A stretch of DNA of 43,206 nucleotides from Nocardioides speluncae (lineage in GTDB: Bacteria > Actinomycetota > Actinomycetes > Propionibacteriales > Nocardioidaceae). This document shows, piece by piece, positions 16,112 to 24,468 of the stretch. Location: contig NZ_QEOO01000030.1 in assembly GCF_003121585.1 (NCBI RefSeq), positions 1 through 43,206 on the forward strand. The letters are read 5' to 3'. The notes under the pieces are model-generated. The model was not told the origin of the DNA, made no database searches, and saw nothing but the letters and a program-made list of their open reading frames with translations. The position numbers and the translations under genes were made by a program. How positions within the stretch are numbered: the stretch's first letter is position 1; each line of letters opens with the position of its first letter.

Positions 16112-16898
16112 CGTCGTCCTGCGGTGTCGCCCATTCGGGAACCTCCCGGGTGGGCGACAGCTCCTCCGGCTTGTTGGGCCGGAACAGCCAGAGCGCGTAG
16201 CCGATGACCAGCCACCCGGCCACGGCGTCGAGAACCCAGTGGTTGCCGGTGCCGATGATCACGAACACCGACACGAAGGCGTAGGTCCAGGCGAGCCGTC
16301 GCCAGAACACGTGTACGCCGGCCCAGGTGACCGCGACCGCCACCCACAGCGCCCAGCCGGCATGGAGTGACGGCATCGCGGCGAGCTGGTTGGTGAGCCC
16401 GCCGAGGCCCTTCGGCGCGGAGGCGTCGCCGCCCCACCAGCCGGAGGCGGCATGCAGCTTGAGGACGTCGGTGTAGCCGACCAGCCGGGGCGGAGCCATC
16501 GGGATCAGCAGGTAGAGGCCGAGTGCCAGCACGGTCGCGACGACCAGCGCTCGCCGGGCCGGGCTGTAGACATCGGGGTGGCGCAGGTAGAGCCAGACCA
16601 GGACGATCAGCGTGACTAGGTAGTGGGCGGTGGCGTAGAAGTAGCTGCCGGCCAGGCCGAGCCAGTTGATGTCGACGAACCAGCCGGTGATCGTCCGCTC
16701 CACATCGAGGTGCCAGCCCCGCTCGAGTTTGAGCAGCCAGGCGGCGCGCTCCTTGGCGGCGCCGACGTTCTCGCTCGCAAGCGTGCGGCTGGCGCTGTAA
16801 GCGACGTACAGAATCCCGAGGATCCCGAACTCCATGACCCCACGTCGCACCCCCGTGCGCCTGGCGTCGACGACTGTTGCAGAAGCCATGAAGTTCAT
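16101..16898 (-). CDS. PAP2-superfamily membrane protein (inositolphosphotransferase Aur1/Ipt1-like)
   Basis: 265 residues from the ATG at 16898; an alternative ATG is at 16889. Five to six membrane helices. The PAP2 phosphatase motifs sit on the outer face: PSLHAGWALW with the catalytic His, and GTGNHWVLDAVAG with the second His and Asp. The layout with FGILGILYVAYSASRTLA near the N-terminus resembles actinobacterial Aur1/Ipt1-type PAP2 proteins, which transfer or hydrolyse phospho-head groups on lipids. Substrate cannot be assigned. CATATT lies 7 bases upstream of the 16898 ATG, consistent with a leaderless start. The 3' end overlaps RTX4 tail to tail. Confidence 0.85.
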   Translation of the reverse strand: MNFMASATVVDARRTGVRRGVMEFGILGILYVAYSASRTLASENVGAAKERAAWLLKLERGWHLDVERTITGWFVDINWLGLAGSYFYATAHYLVTLIVLVWLYLRHPDVYSPARRALVVATVLALGLYLLIPMAPPRLVGYTDVLKLHAASGWWGGDASAPKGLGGLTNQLAAMPSLHAGWALWVAVAVTWAGVHVFWRRLAWTYAFVSVFVIIGTGNHWVLDAVAGWLVIGYALWLFRPNKPEELSPTREVPEWATPQDDVSR

Positions 16899-16959
16899 CT
16901 TGACAAATATGACCAACTGAAGCACCCGGATAACCCCCGAGTCGCCCCCGAAAGTTTCC

Positions 16960-16990
16960 CCGAGGGCCACCCCGTGGTGGTGGCCCTCGG
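16960..16990 (-). terminator. Hairpin downstream of the MscS-like gene
   Basis: Perfect 12-bp stem with arms 16960-16971 (CCGAGGGCCACC) and 16979-16990 and a 7-base loop. It lies 24 bases past the stop of the minus-strand gene at 17014 and before the PAP2 start, where a terminator is expected. It lacks a U-run. Confidence 0.65.
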
Positions 16991-17013
16991 CGAAGATCCG
17001 CGCCCCGTTTGGG

Positions 17014-17769
17014 CTACTTGCGGTAGGTCGTCGCGCCGGCCGCGCTCACGCCACCCGACCGGGGTGCGCCCGAGCCGTTGCTCGACCGTGCGGCGCGGGT
17101 GTCCTGCTCGAGCTGGTTCAGCCAGCCGTCCCAGCGCTGCCGCATCGGGAAGATCAGCCCGCCACCGACACCGACGACGAGGATGCCGCCGATCGTGGCG
17201 AGTACGGCGATCAGCACCGGCAGCGTGACCGAGAGCCCGACGCCGACCTGGTTCAGCGCCGCGATCACACCGAGCGCCACGATGAATCCGCCGACGATCT
17301 TGGTCAGCAACCCGCCGTACGACAGGCCACCCAGGGTCGCGCCGAGGATGTCCTTCACCGCGTTGGCGACCGCTGCGGCCACCACCACGATCACGATCGC
17401 GACCAGGGCCTTCGGCAGCCAGGCGACGATGTCGTTGACGATCTTGCTCACCGGGTTCGTCGGACCGAAGGCGCTCAGCGCGAGCTGCAGCCCGATCAGC
17501 AGGACGAAGTAGTAGACCAGCTTGGTGATCAGCGAGATCGGCTTGATCTGTGCGTTTCTGAGTACGTCGTCGGCACCGGCCTTGTCGAGCAGCTTGGTGA
17601 ACCCGACCCGCTCCAGGATCATGCCCACCGCCTTGGCGACGAACTTCGCGACGATCCAGGCGACGAACAGGACGACGAGGAAGACCAGCAGCTTCGGTAC
17701 GAAGCTGGCTACGGAGGTCCAGGCGTCGTCGAGCCCGCCCTCCCAGTCGATAGCCATCGGTTGGCTCAT
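17014..17769 (-). CDS. Small membrane protein with MscS-type conserved TM helices
   Basis: 251 residues from the ATG at 17769, preceded by a strong ribosome-binding site (GGGAGGAG). Five hydrophobic helices. Sequences such as FVPKLLVFLVVLFVAWIVAK, LVYYFVLLIGLQLALSAFG and GGFIVALGVIAALNQVGVGL resemble the conserved TM-helix repeat found in proteins annotated as mechanosensitive channel-related. The C-terminal cytosolic MscS beta and alpha/beta domains are missing: after the last helix only about 45 polar residues remain. So it may be a channel-like or accessory membrane protein rather than a true MscS. It lies downstream of the pyrophosphatase, same strand, 102 bases apart, with a hairpin between. 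Confidence 0.78.
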   Translation of the reverse strand: MSQPMAIDWEGGLDDAWTSVASFVPKLLVFLVVLFVAWIVAKFVAKAVGMILERVGFTKLLDKAGADDVLRNAQIKPISLITKLVYYFVLLIGLQLALSAFGPTNPVSKIVNDIVAWLPKALVAIVIVVVAAAVANAVKDILGATLGGLSYGGLLTKIVGGFIVALGVIAALNQVGVGLSVTLPVLIAVLATIGGILVVGVGGGLIFPMRQRWDGWLNQLEQDTRAARSSNGSGAPRSGGVSAAGATTYRK

Positions 17770-17822
17770 GAGAACTCCTCCCGAGAAGGGAATCGGACAT
17801 TCAGGGCAGTGCCCCGATGTCA

Positions 17823-17840
17823 CAGATGCATTCGCATCTG
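17823..17840 (-). terminator. Small hairpin after ppa
   Basis: CAGATGC (17823-17829) and GCATCTG (17834-17840) with loop ATTC, starting about 30 bases past the ppa stop on the minus strand. A second short pairing CTCAA/TTGAG is at 17854-17870. Either a weak terminator or an operator for the downstream membrane-protein gene. Confidence 0.4.
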
Positions 17841-17871
17841 CCGGGAGTTAACGCTCAATCAAGGGTTGAGG

Positions 17872-18492
17872 TCATGCCTCAGACGTCACAGATGTCCCAT
17901 ATGTCTCATCGTAGTCCTGCATCGACGCCTCGATCACCCGGAACGCGTGCTCCCGGCCGTAGCGGCGCTGGATGGTCACAGGAGGGACCTCGCCGCCGGT
18001 GATCTTGTAGGTCTCGAAGTAGTGCACGAGGCGGTTGACCAGCGCTGTCGGGAGCTCGACCAGGTCCTGGACGTCGCCCCAGATCGGGTCCTTGGCCAGC
18101 ACCGCGATCACCTTGTCGTCGGCCTCGCCGTGGTCGACCATCTGCAGCCCGCCGACCACGCGCGCGGTCAGCAGGATGTCGGCACGGTCGATCGGGCGCT
18201 CGGAGATCACGCAGACGTCGAGCGGGTCGCCGTCACCACTGGTCGCGCCCGGGCACAGGTCGCGGACCCGGTCGCCGGCGTAGGTCTGGGGGATGAAGCC
18301 GTACAGCGTCGGCGGCGAGGACGACGTCATCTGCGGCCGGTCCACCTTGAGGTACCCGGTCGGCTTGTCGACCTCGTACTTCACCACGTCGAACGGGGTG
18401 ATCTCGATGTACGCCGTGACCATGACCGGCGGTTCCGGGCCGGGCTCGACGCCGTGCCAGGGATGAGGTCGCCACTGGGTGAAGTCCGTCAC
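17872..18492 (-). CDS. ppa: Inorganic pyrophosphatase, family I
   Basis: 206 residues. Hydrolyses PPi to two phosphates in the cytosol using Mg2+. The signature DGDPLDVCV carries the metal-binding aspartates; [16 protein letters not shown] and YGFIPQTY are core family I segments. It has an N-terminal extension [16 protein letters not shown], which I associate with a longer subgroup rather than the short E. coli form. The GTG at 18492 is chosen because a -10-like TAGACT (18506-18501) ends 8 bases upstream, fitting a leaderless mRNA, and because it keeps the conserved WHG segment. The promoter region of only 41 bases is shared with the divergent phosphatase. Confidence 0.93.
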   Translation of the reverse strand: MTDFTQWRPHPWHGVEPGPEPPVMVTAYIEITPFDVVKYEVDKPTGYLKVDRPQMTSSSPPTLYGFIPQTYAGDRVRDLCPGATSGDGDPLDVCVISERPIDRADILLTARVVGGLQMVDHGEADDKVIAVLAKDPIWGDVQDLVELPTALVNRLVHYFETYKITGGEVPPVTIQRRYGREHAFRVIEASMQDYDETYGTSVTSEA

Positions 18493-18533
18493 GGTCGATC
18501 AGTCTAGAGACTGACGACACTAGGGTCGGCCGT
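18493..18533. promoter_or_regulatory. Compact divergent promoter with central palindrome (ppa / phosphatase)
   Basis: Only 41 bases separate the two starts. TAGACT on the minus strand (18506-18501) and TAGGGT on the plus strand (18521-18526) lie 8 and 7 bases from their start codons, as in leaderless promoters. The palindrome TCAGTCTAGAGACTGA (18499-18514, 7-bp arms) contains the ppa -10 hexamer and sits in the spacer upstream of the other, so one factor could control both genes. Confidence 0.55.
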
Positions 18534-19283
18534 ATGCGAAGAGTGGAGTTCGAAGGCTCCTTCAACTTCCGCGATCTCGGCGGCTGGCGGACCGGCGACG
18601 GGCGGGAGGTGCGCTGGGGCCGGCTGTTCCGCGCCGACTCTGTCCACCTGCTGACCGATGCCGACGTCGAGCGCGCGGTCGGCGAGGTGGGCATCCGGAC
18701 CATGGTCGACCTGCGCAGCACCGCCGAGATCGAGGCCGGGGGAGTCGGTGCGCTCGCGCAGCGCGTCGCAGACCGGCAGCACCTCCCGGTCACCTCGCGC
18801 GGACCCGTGCCGATCGACGCGCCCCGGGCGGTGGCCAACCCCGACCGCTCCCCGACCCGGATGTTCGAGCAGTACGCCGCGATGCTGGAGGTCTCGGGTG
18901 CCGTGATCGCCAGGGCAGTGGAGCGGCTGGCCGGCGCCGACGCGCTCCCCGGCGTCTTCTTCTGCGCGGCCGGCAAGGACCGCACCGGCGTCCTGGCCGC
19001 CGTCGTACTCGGCGCGCTCGGTGTCCGCGACGACGACATCATCGAGGACTACGTCCTCACCGGCGCGTCCATGGAGCAGCTGATCGGCCGGTTCGCCAGC
19101 ATCGCCGCCGCGCCCGACCTCTACCGCAGCTACCCGCCCAGCCACTTCGCGCCGTACGCCGAGACCATGGACCGCCTGCTAGCCCACGTTCGCGAGAGGT
19201 ACGGCTCGTTCGCGGCGTACCTCCGCGCGAACGGCGTCTCCGCCGCCACCCTGGACCGCCTGGCCGCCCAGCTCGTCGGGTAA
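18534..19283 (+). CDS. Tyrosine-protein phosphatase (PtpB/Y_phosphatase3 type)
   Basis: 249-residue cytosolic or secreted-without-signal phosphatase. The P-loop FCAAGKDRTGV carries the nucleophile C144 and R150; the lysine after the second Gly (CxxGKDRTG) is typical of the MptpB-like class, which acts on phosphotyrosine and often phosphoinositides. The N-terminal SFNFRDLGGW is the family signature and DLRSTAEIEAGG follows. The ATG at 18534 directly follows the -10-like TAGGGT, indicating leaderless translation. The intergenic region is shared with pyrophosphatase. Substrate in this organism unknown. Confidence 0.92.
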   Translation: MRRVEFEGSFNFRDLGGWRTGDGREVRWGRLFRADSVHLLTDADVERAVGEVGIRTMVDLRSTAEIEAGGVGALAQRVADRQHLPVTSRGPVPIDAPRAVANPDRSPTRMFEQYAAMLEVSGAVIARAVERLAGADALPGVFFCAAGKDRTGVLAAVVLGALGVRDDDIIEDYVLTGASMEQLIGRFASIAAAPDLYRSYPPSHFAPYAETMDRLLAHVRERYGSFAAYLRANGVSAATLDRLAAQLVG

Positions 19284-19368
19284 CGAAAACGGCCGATCTC
19301 CGTGCACGCCCGTCGGAACCTCGCCAGACTGACAAGTCGGGCAGTCAACTGACGCGCGGAGGCACGCC

Positions 19369-22300
19369 ATGGTCAACGTCACCGACCCACCGACCAAAGG
19401 GCTCAGCCCAACGACCGATGTCTCCTTCCACTACTGGCTCCGCGTCTACTGGCTGCTGCTCGGCATCGCGGTGGTCGCCGTGGCGTCGCTGCTGCCGGAC
19501 TATCTAGGCGACACCGGCCCGACCGCGGTCTGGGTGATTCTGCTTCTGGTCAGCGCCGCGCTCACCGTCGTCGCGCTCGTGTCGACCACCCGCATGCAGA
19601 AGCAGCTGCACGTCCGCCCTCCCCGACTGCGCTGGCCCGCGCTGGTGCTCACTGCCCTGGTCGCAGCGCACTTCGGCGACGCGGCGAGCATGAAGGGCGA
19701 GACGAAGTCGATCCTCGAGATCGAGCTGGCCGGCAGCAGCAAGGCCTGGGACGCGTGTGATTGCGACGACGCGTTCACCTCCGCGGTCCATCAGGACTTC
19801 TGGTTCATCCCGGCCTACGTCCTGCTGCTGGCCCTGATCGCGTTCTGGGCCGGCGCCTACTTCCGCCTCCCGGCGATGCGGCGGGCACGCAAGTACGTCG
19901 TGATCGCGGTTGTCGTCGCCGGTGCGCTGGACGTCGTCGAGAACATCCTCATGCTGAACGCCGGCGGGAGTGACCGGCCGTGGCTGTTCGCCGCGGTCTG
20001 CGCGTGGGCGAAGTTCGCACTCCTGCTCGTCGCGATCGGCTACGCACTCGCCGGTGCCTTCGCGTGGTGGTCCACCCCGCGCTGGGTGCGGCTCGCCTCC
20101 TGGGCGCTGCCGGCCTATGCGAAGAAGTCCGTCAACGAGACCTCGGAGACCGAGGAGTCCAAGGTGGCCGACGAGGCCACGCCCGGCGCGCCCGAAGGCA
20201 CCCAGATCGTCCGCGAGGCGATCCCGAGGAACGACCCGGCGCACGGGATCGCGCTCTCCGGTGGCGGCATCCGCGCATCCTCGATCAGCCTCGGCGCGCT
20301 CCAGGTCTTGGATGGCGACGGCACCCTCGGGTGGACCACGGCGCACCAGGTCACCGCCGTCTCCGGCGGATCGAACATGGCCGCGGGCTGGAGCATCTCC
20401 CGGTCGGGCTACACCCATGACGACGGCGGGAACGCGGAACGGGTGCCGCTCGGCTCGCTGGACACCCAGCCCTGGCAGATGCAGGACAGCGGCTGGCTGA
20501 CCATCGAGGAGCGGCACCTGGTCGACAACCTGGGCTACCTCGCGTCGAACCAGCCCCGCGGGTCCGCCACCGACCCGGCCGCGCCCAACGCGACGCGGCA
20601 GGCCGGCCGCGAAGGCGACCAGCCCGTCGCCACCGCGCCGTACCGTCCAGCTGCGTATGCCACGGTCATCGCGGGCCTCACCGTCAACACGATCGTCCTG
20701 CTCAGCATGCTGTGGGCGATCACCCGGCCGGTCGGCTGGGCCCTGCGTGGCTTGGCCGACCAGAACGGCGACCTCGAGAAGGGCGCGCTCCACGACCTGG
20801 TCACGGAGCACTCGATGGCCGTGCCCGGCCTGTCCTTCCTGGCCATCGGATTCCTGTTCCTGATGGCATGGGTCGGGGCCGGCCAGTTCTTGATCGGTCC
20901 GGCCAAGCGGCATGCGTGGGCGCGGACCCTGATGCGGGGACTCAAGGGCGCGGCGTACGGCGCGCTCGGGCTGGGCGCGGTGCTTGCCCTGACGCTGTGG
21001 GGCTTCGTCGAGCTCGTCGGCGCGGTGGCCTATCTGTCGCTGCCCGCACAGTTCGCCGCCGCCGCCGGAGCGGCCGGCGTGATCGGGTCGGTGGTCAGGA
21101 TCCTCAGGAAGCCCGCCGCTCGGTTCGCGCCCATGCTCGGCGGACTCGCCTTCCTGGTGGTCGCGCTCTGCCTCGCGGCTCTCGCGACCTGGAGTGCGGC
21201 CCAGCACGGGGTTAGCTGGGCGGGCGAGGACCTGACCGACTGGAGATCGGGCTGGAACTGGGTCGCGGCGCTTGCGCTGCTGGCCTTCCTGCAGCTCGCC
21301 GTCAGCCCCGAGCGGTGGTCGCTCGCGCCCTTCTACCGCGGGAAGCTGCGGCTGGCCTACGCGACGTACCGGACCGCGAGCGATGACGGCCGGCAGAGCG
21401 TTCGCGCCTACGAGAACGACAACCTCGCCGGAGACGAGAAGAGCCTCCGGGAACCGGGCCTGTCCGCCTTCAACGGTGTCGGCACGGAGGCGCGCACGCC
21501 GCTGGTCGTCTGCACGACCGGCACGGTCTCCTCGCGCGCCGTGCGGACGCACTACGGCACGCCGGCGCTGAGTGTGACCTTCGACCCCGACCGGGTCACG
21601 CTGCATCTGCCGCAGGACGGCCGAGGCAACACGCTCGAGTACGCCGCGTCCACCAAGGTCGTCGACCGACTCGGCAACAAGCTGGGCAAGCGGGTGACCA
21701 CGATGCTCGCTGTGGCGATCTCCAGCGCCGCGGTCTCGCCGGCGATGGGCAGGATCCGGATCGGGCCGACCAGCATGCTGCTGACGTTCTTCAACATCCG
21801 GCTCGGTGTCTGGGTCGCCAACCCGCGCTTCGTCACCCAGCTCGAGGCGGCCGGCCTGCAGGACGAGCCCGAGCTGCGGTATCCGCGCACCGGGCTCGGC
21901 TACCTGTTCAAGGAGTTCTTCGGGATCCACGACCTCGACGACCCCTACCTGTATCTCACCGACGGCGGGCACTGGGAGAACACCGGGCTGGTCGAGCTGC
22001 TCCGGGTCCCCGAGGTCACCGAGATCGTCTGCGTAGACGCCGACTCGGGCCCGGGCGACGCCACCAGCTCGCTCGGCAAGGCCATCGCGATCGCGCCGAG
22101 CGAGTGCGACATCCGGATCGACATGAGCCTCGACCCGCTCCGCGCTGCCCCGAGCGGGTCGCGAGTTCCGGCGTACTCGCCACGAACCGTCAACATCGGC
22201 TTCTTCTCGAAGGGCGCCGGTGTGTTCACCGGCCAGACCCGGGTCGGCGTGCTCTGGTACGCCAAGCCCGGTCTGACCAAGGGCATGCCCGCAGCCTTGC

Positions 22301-22635
22301 TCGCCTTCCACGAGCGAAACCCGAGCTATCCCCGGATCAGCACCCTCGACCAGTTCTTCGACACCGCGACCTTCGTCGCCTACCGCAACCTCGGCCGGTA
22401 CAACGCGCACGAGATCCTGCTGGCGCGGCGAAAGCTCACCGAGACCCTCGCCGTACTCCTCGCCATCAGTGACTCGCAGGCACTCGACGACAAACTCAGC
22501 GAGCTCGCGCCGTCGCACTGGGTGATCCAGGAGCTCGCCCGCGCCGCTCACGGCGCCGCTGGCCGCAACCCTCAGGTCAGGGCGGACAAGGTTGCCGCCT
22601 ACTGCAGGGCGGTGAGCGCCGCACTCGTCGGCTGA
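19369..22635 (+). CDS. Large polytopic membrane protein with patatin-like phospholipase domain
   Basis: 1088 residues, ATG at 19369 after a GGAGG site. About six helices in the first 250 residues (for example LLLGIAVVAVASLLPDYL and YVVIAVVVAGALDVVENILM). Patatin elements follow: the oxyanion-hole loop SGGGIRASS near 297, the nucleophile S335 in AVSGGSNMAAG and the acid D865 in TDGGHWENTG. Between Ser and Asp is a long insert with about five more helices (residues ~425-650). The canonical GxSxG is GGSNM here, with Met instead of the last Gly. Patatins are Ser-Asp dyad lipid acyl hydrolases; membrane-lipid substrates are likely but unproven. It converges with the tetR gene 10 bases downstream. 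Confidence 0.85.
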   Translation: MVNVTDPPTKGLSPTTDVSFHYWLRVYWLLLGIAVVAVASLLPDYLGDTGPTAVWVILLLVSAALTVVALVSTTRMQKQLHVRPPRLRWPALVLTALVAAHFGDAASMKGETKSILEIELAGSSKAWDACDCDDAFTSAVHQDFWFIPAYVLLLALIAFWAGAYFRLPAMRRARKYVVIAVVVAGALDVVENILMLNAGGSDRPWLFAAVCAWAKFALLLVAIGYALAGAFAWWSTPRWVRLASWALPAYAKKSVNETSETEESKVADEATPGAPEGTQIVREAIPRNDPAHGIALSGGGIRASSISLGALQVLDGDGTLGWTTAHQVTAVSGGSNMAAGWSISRSGYTHDDGGNAERVPLGSLDTQPWQMQDSGWLTIEERHLVDNLGYLASNQPRGSATDPAAPNATRQAGREGDQPVATAPYRPAAYATVIAGLTVNTIVLLSMLWAITRPVGWALRGLADQNGDLEKGALHDLVTEHSMAVPGLSFLAIGFLFLMAWVGAGQFLIGPAKRHAWARTLMRGLKGAAYGALGLGAVLALTLWGFVELVGAVAYLSLPAQFAAAAGAAGVIGSVVRILRKPAARFAPMLGGLAFLVVALCLAALATWSAAQHGVSWAGEDLTDWRSGWNWVAALALLAFLQLAVSPERWSLAPFYRGKLRLAYATYRTASDDGRQSVRAYENDNLAGDEKSLREPGLSAFNGVGTEARTPLVVCTTGTVSSRAVRTHYGTPALSVTFDPDRVTLHLPQDGRGNTLEYAASTKVVDRLGNKLGKRVTTMLAVAISSAAVSPAMGRIRIGPTSMLLTFFNIRLGVWVANPRFVTQLEAAGLQDEPELRYPRTGLGYLFKEFFGIHDLDDPYLYLTDGGHWENTGLVELLRVPEVTEIVCVDADSGPGDATSSLGKAIAIAPSECDIRIDMSLDPLRAAPSGSRVPAYSPRTVNIGFFSKGAGVFTGQTRVGVLWYAKPGLTKGMPAALLAFHERNPSYPRISTLDQFFDTATFVAYRNLGRYNAHEILLARRKLTETLAVLLAISDSQALDDKLSELAPSHWVIQELARAAHGAAGRNPQVRADKVAAYCRAVSAALVG

Positions 22636-22645
22636 CAGCCCGCGG

Positions 22646-23308
22646 TCACCGTTTCGATGTGCACGGCTCCGCACCATAGGCGGCGACGATCAGGTCCGCG
22701 CACTGCCTTGCATGGCGGGCGAGCTGCCGTCGGGTGGGGATGGCGGCATCGCCGAGGAGCATGGCGCGGTTGATCGGTTCACCCATGACCAGCCAGTTGA
22801 ACTGACGGCCGACCACCTCGGGTCGGGGCGCAGTCAGCAGCCCTGCCTTTGCGGCAGCCTGGAACGCCCGGGTCAGGGTGTTGATGGCGCGCTGCGGCCC
22901 GGCGTCGTGCAGTACCTGAGCCAGTTCGGGGAACCGGGGAACCTCGCCGATCACGACTCGCCGGAGCTGGATGAGACGCGGGGTCAGGACCGCTTCGAGC
23001 TGTCGGAGGGCGTGGGTGGCGAGCTGGTCGCGAAGCTCGTCAAGATCGCTTGGAGCGGGAAGCTCGTCGGGGACCTGATCTCCGGCCATCGTCGTCATCT
23101 CCGAGACCAAGGCGATGAACAGGTCCTCCTTGTTGCCGAAGTGCCGGTAGACGGTCGGCTTGGAGACCTTCGCGAGGGAGGTGATCTCGTCCATGCTCGC
23201 TCCGCGGTATCCCTCGCGCAGGAAGATCGCTTCGGCTGCGGCGAGGATCGAGCGACGTTTGTCGTCCGAGGGGGGCCGCCCCCGCCGGCCGGGCGTCTCT
23301 GAGCTCAT
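22646..23308 (-). CDS. TetR-family repressor of the divergent hydrolase
   Basis: 220 residues from the ATG at 23308 (ribosome-binding site GGAGG). An N-terminal RRGRPPSDDKR basic arm, then a classic TetR helix-turn-helix ASMDEITSLAKVSKPTVYRH (about 38-57), then a helical C-terminal domain of the AefR-like kind (RQFNWLVMGEPINRAMLLGD). It is divergent from an alpha/beta hydrolase with a perfect palindrome in between, the standard autorepressor arrangement. The inducer is unknown, possibly a substrate of the hydrolase. Confidence 0.92.
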   Translation of the reverse strand: MSSETPGRRGRPPSDDKRRSILAAAEAIFLREGYRGASMDEITSLAKVSKPTVYRHFGNKEDLFIALVSEMTTMAGDQVPDELPAPSDLDELRDQLATHALRQLEAVLTPRLIQLRRVVIGEVPRFPELAQVLHDAGPQRAINTLTRAFQAAAKAGLLTAPRPEVVGRQFNWLVMGEPINRAMLLGDAAIPTRRQLARHARQCADLIVAAYGAEPCTSKR

Positions 23309-23341
23309 GCGCAACCTCCGATGCGGTGACGTTGACATCCT

Positions 23342-23360
23342 AAACTAAACCGTTTAGTTT
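23342..23360. promoter_or_regulatory. TetR operator
   Basis: AAACTAAACCGTTTAGTTT: perfect 9-bp arms around a single C, very AT-rich against the local background, centred between the divergent tetR (start 23308) and hydrolase (start 23413). Size and position fit a TetR dimer site controlling both promoters. Confidence 0.85.
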
Positions 23361-23412
23361 CGTAATAACGACACTGAGTGGTGTTGTTATTGCGGGCGGT
23401 GAAGGAGGAGCT

Positions 23413-24198
23413 GTGGAGACCGTTACGTCACCGGACGGCACGACGATCGCGTACGACAAGCTGGGTGAGGGGCCGGCGCTGATCATGGTGACCGGGGCGA
23501 GCTGCTTTCGCCGGTTCCTGCCCGTCGCATCCGACGCGAAGGCCCTGGCCAAGAGGTTCACCGTCTACAGCTACGACCGCCGCGGCCGCGGCGACAGCAC
23601 CGATGCCGGATCGTGGTCGATCGACCGGGAGATCGACGACATCGAGGCGCTGGTCGATGCGGCGGGTGGCGAGGCCCTGGTCTACGGCCACTCTTCCGGC
23701 GCCGTCCTGGCGCTCGAGGCCGGTCGCCGGCTGCCGGGCAAGGTCACGAAGGTCGCTGCCTACGACGCGTCGTACGTCCACGGTGAGGAGGAGCGAGTCG
23801 AGTACGCCGGGCTCAGCGAGGAGGTTGACCGGCTGCTGGCGGCGGGGGCGAACGGCAAGGCGATGCGGCGCTTCCTCACTGGTATCGGGATGCCGCGTGC
23901 CTTCGTGGCCCTGCTCCCGGCGATGCCCGGCTGGGCAGCCATGAAACGACTGGCCCCGACCTTGCGGTATGACATCGCCCTCACCCGGGACGAGCCCCAG
24001 CGTGAGCGGCTGCAGGCGCTCAAGGTGCCGACCCTGCTGCTGGTCGGCGGCAAAGGTCCGGCCACCCTGCGCGGCACCCACACGACTCTGTCGTCCATCC
24101 TCCCCGACGCTCGCGCCGTGGTCGTCGAAGGCCAGGACCACATGGTCAGCATGAAGGTTCTGCTCCCCATCCTGACCGACTTCTTCACCACCGACTGA
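23413..24198 (+). CDS. Alpha/beta-fold hydrolase
   Basis: 261 residues from the GTG at 23413 behind a strong AAGGAGGAG. Alpha/beta hydrolase fold: the strand/oxyanion region is LIMVTGASCF, then YDRRGRGDS, the nucleophile elbow GHSSG (Ser at about residue 95), a late TLLLVGGKGP strand and the C-terminal catalytic His in EGQDHMVS. The usual HG after strand 3 is replaced by TGAS. No signal peptide, so cytosolic. Controlled by the divergent TetR protein through the palindrome at 23342. Substrate cannot be named; esterase or small-lactone/ester hydrolase is typical. Confidence 0.9.
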   Translation: METVTSPDGTTIAYDKLGEGPALIMVTGASCFRRFLPVASDAKALAKRFTVYSYDRRGRGDSTDAGSWSIDREIDDIEALVDAAGGEALVYGHSSGAVLALEAGRRLPGKVTKVAAYDASYVHGEEERVEYAGLSEEVDRLLAAGANGKAMRRFLTGIGMPRAFVALLPAMPGWAAMKRLAPTLRYDIALTRDEPQRERLQALKVPTLLLVGGKGPATLRGTHTTLSSILPDARAVVVEGQDHMVSMKVLLPILTDFFTTD

Positions 24199-24468
24199 GA
24201 TCACGAGCGGCCGAATCCGGCTCCCGGCGGCGCCGCGCGTGGGACGATGACGGATTGACACCGTGAGCCCGCTCGCCAGTCGGCGGACAGTGGGACCGGA
24301 TGGACTCGGCAGGACCTGCTCGCCCTCGCCTCACTGCTCATCGGGACGGTGCTGGGCATCATCGGCCTGATGTCGGGCTGAGGAGACCGCCCGTTCAAGG
24401 CGTATCCGCGTTGGCGCCTGAGGTCTATGGTGGCGAAGAGGCTGTGGACAGCGACCGAGGGAGCCCCT
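24199..24468. other. Intergenic region with an orphan hydrophobic reading frame
   Basis: 270 bases without a confident gene. The frame at 24301-24381 encodes a convincing single membrane helix (LLALASLLIGTVLGIIGLMS) ending in TGA, but back to its upstream stop (24256) I find no ATG, GTG or TTG start. It may be a decayed or CTG-initiated micro-protein. The end of the region supplies the desaturase ribosome-binding site. Confidence 0.35.

Noticed and set aside
19504..22677. 1057-codon minus-strand frame opposite the patatin-like gene
   Set aside because: The plus frame has patatin motifs, helices and a ribosome-binding site; the minus frame is low-complexity Arg/Gly/Glu/Asp sequence.
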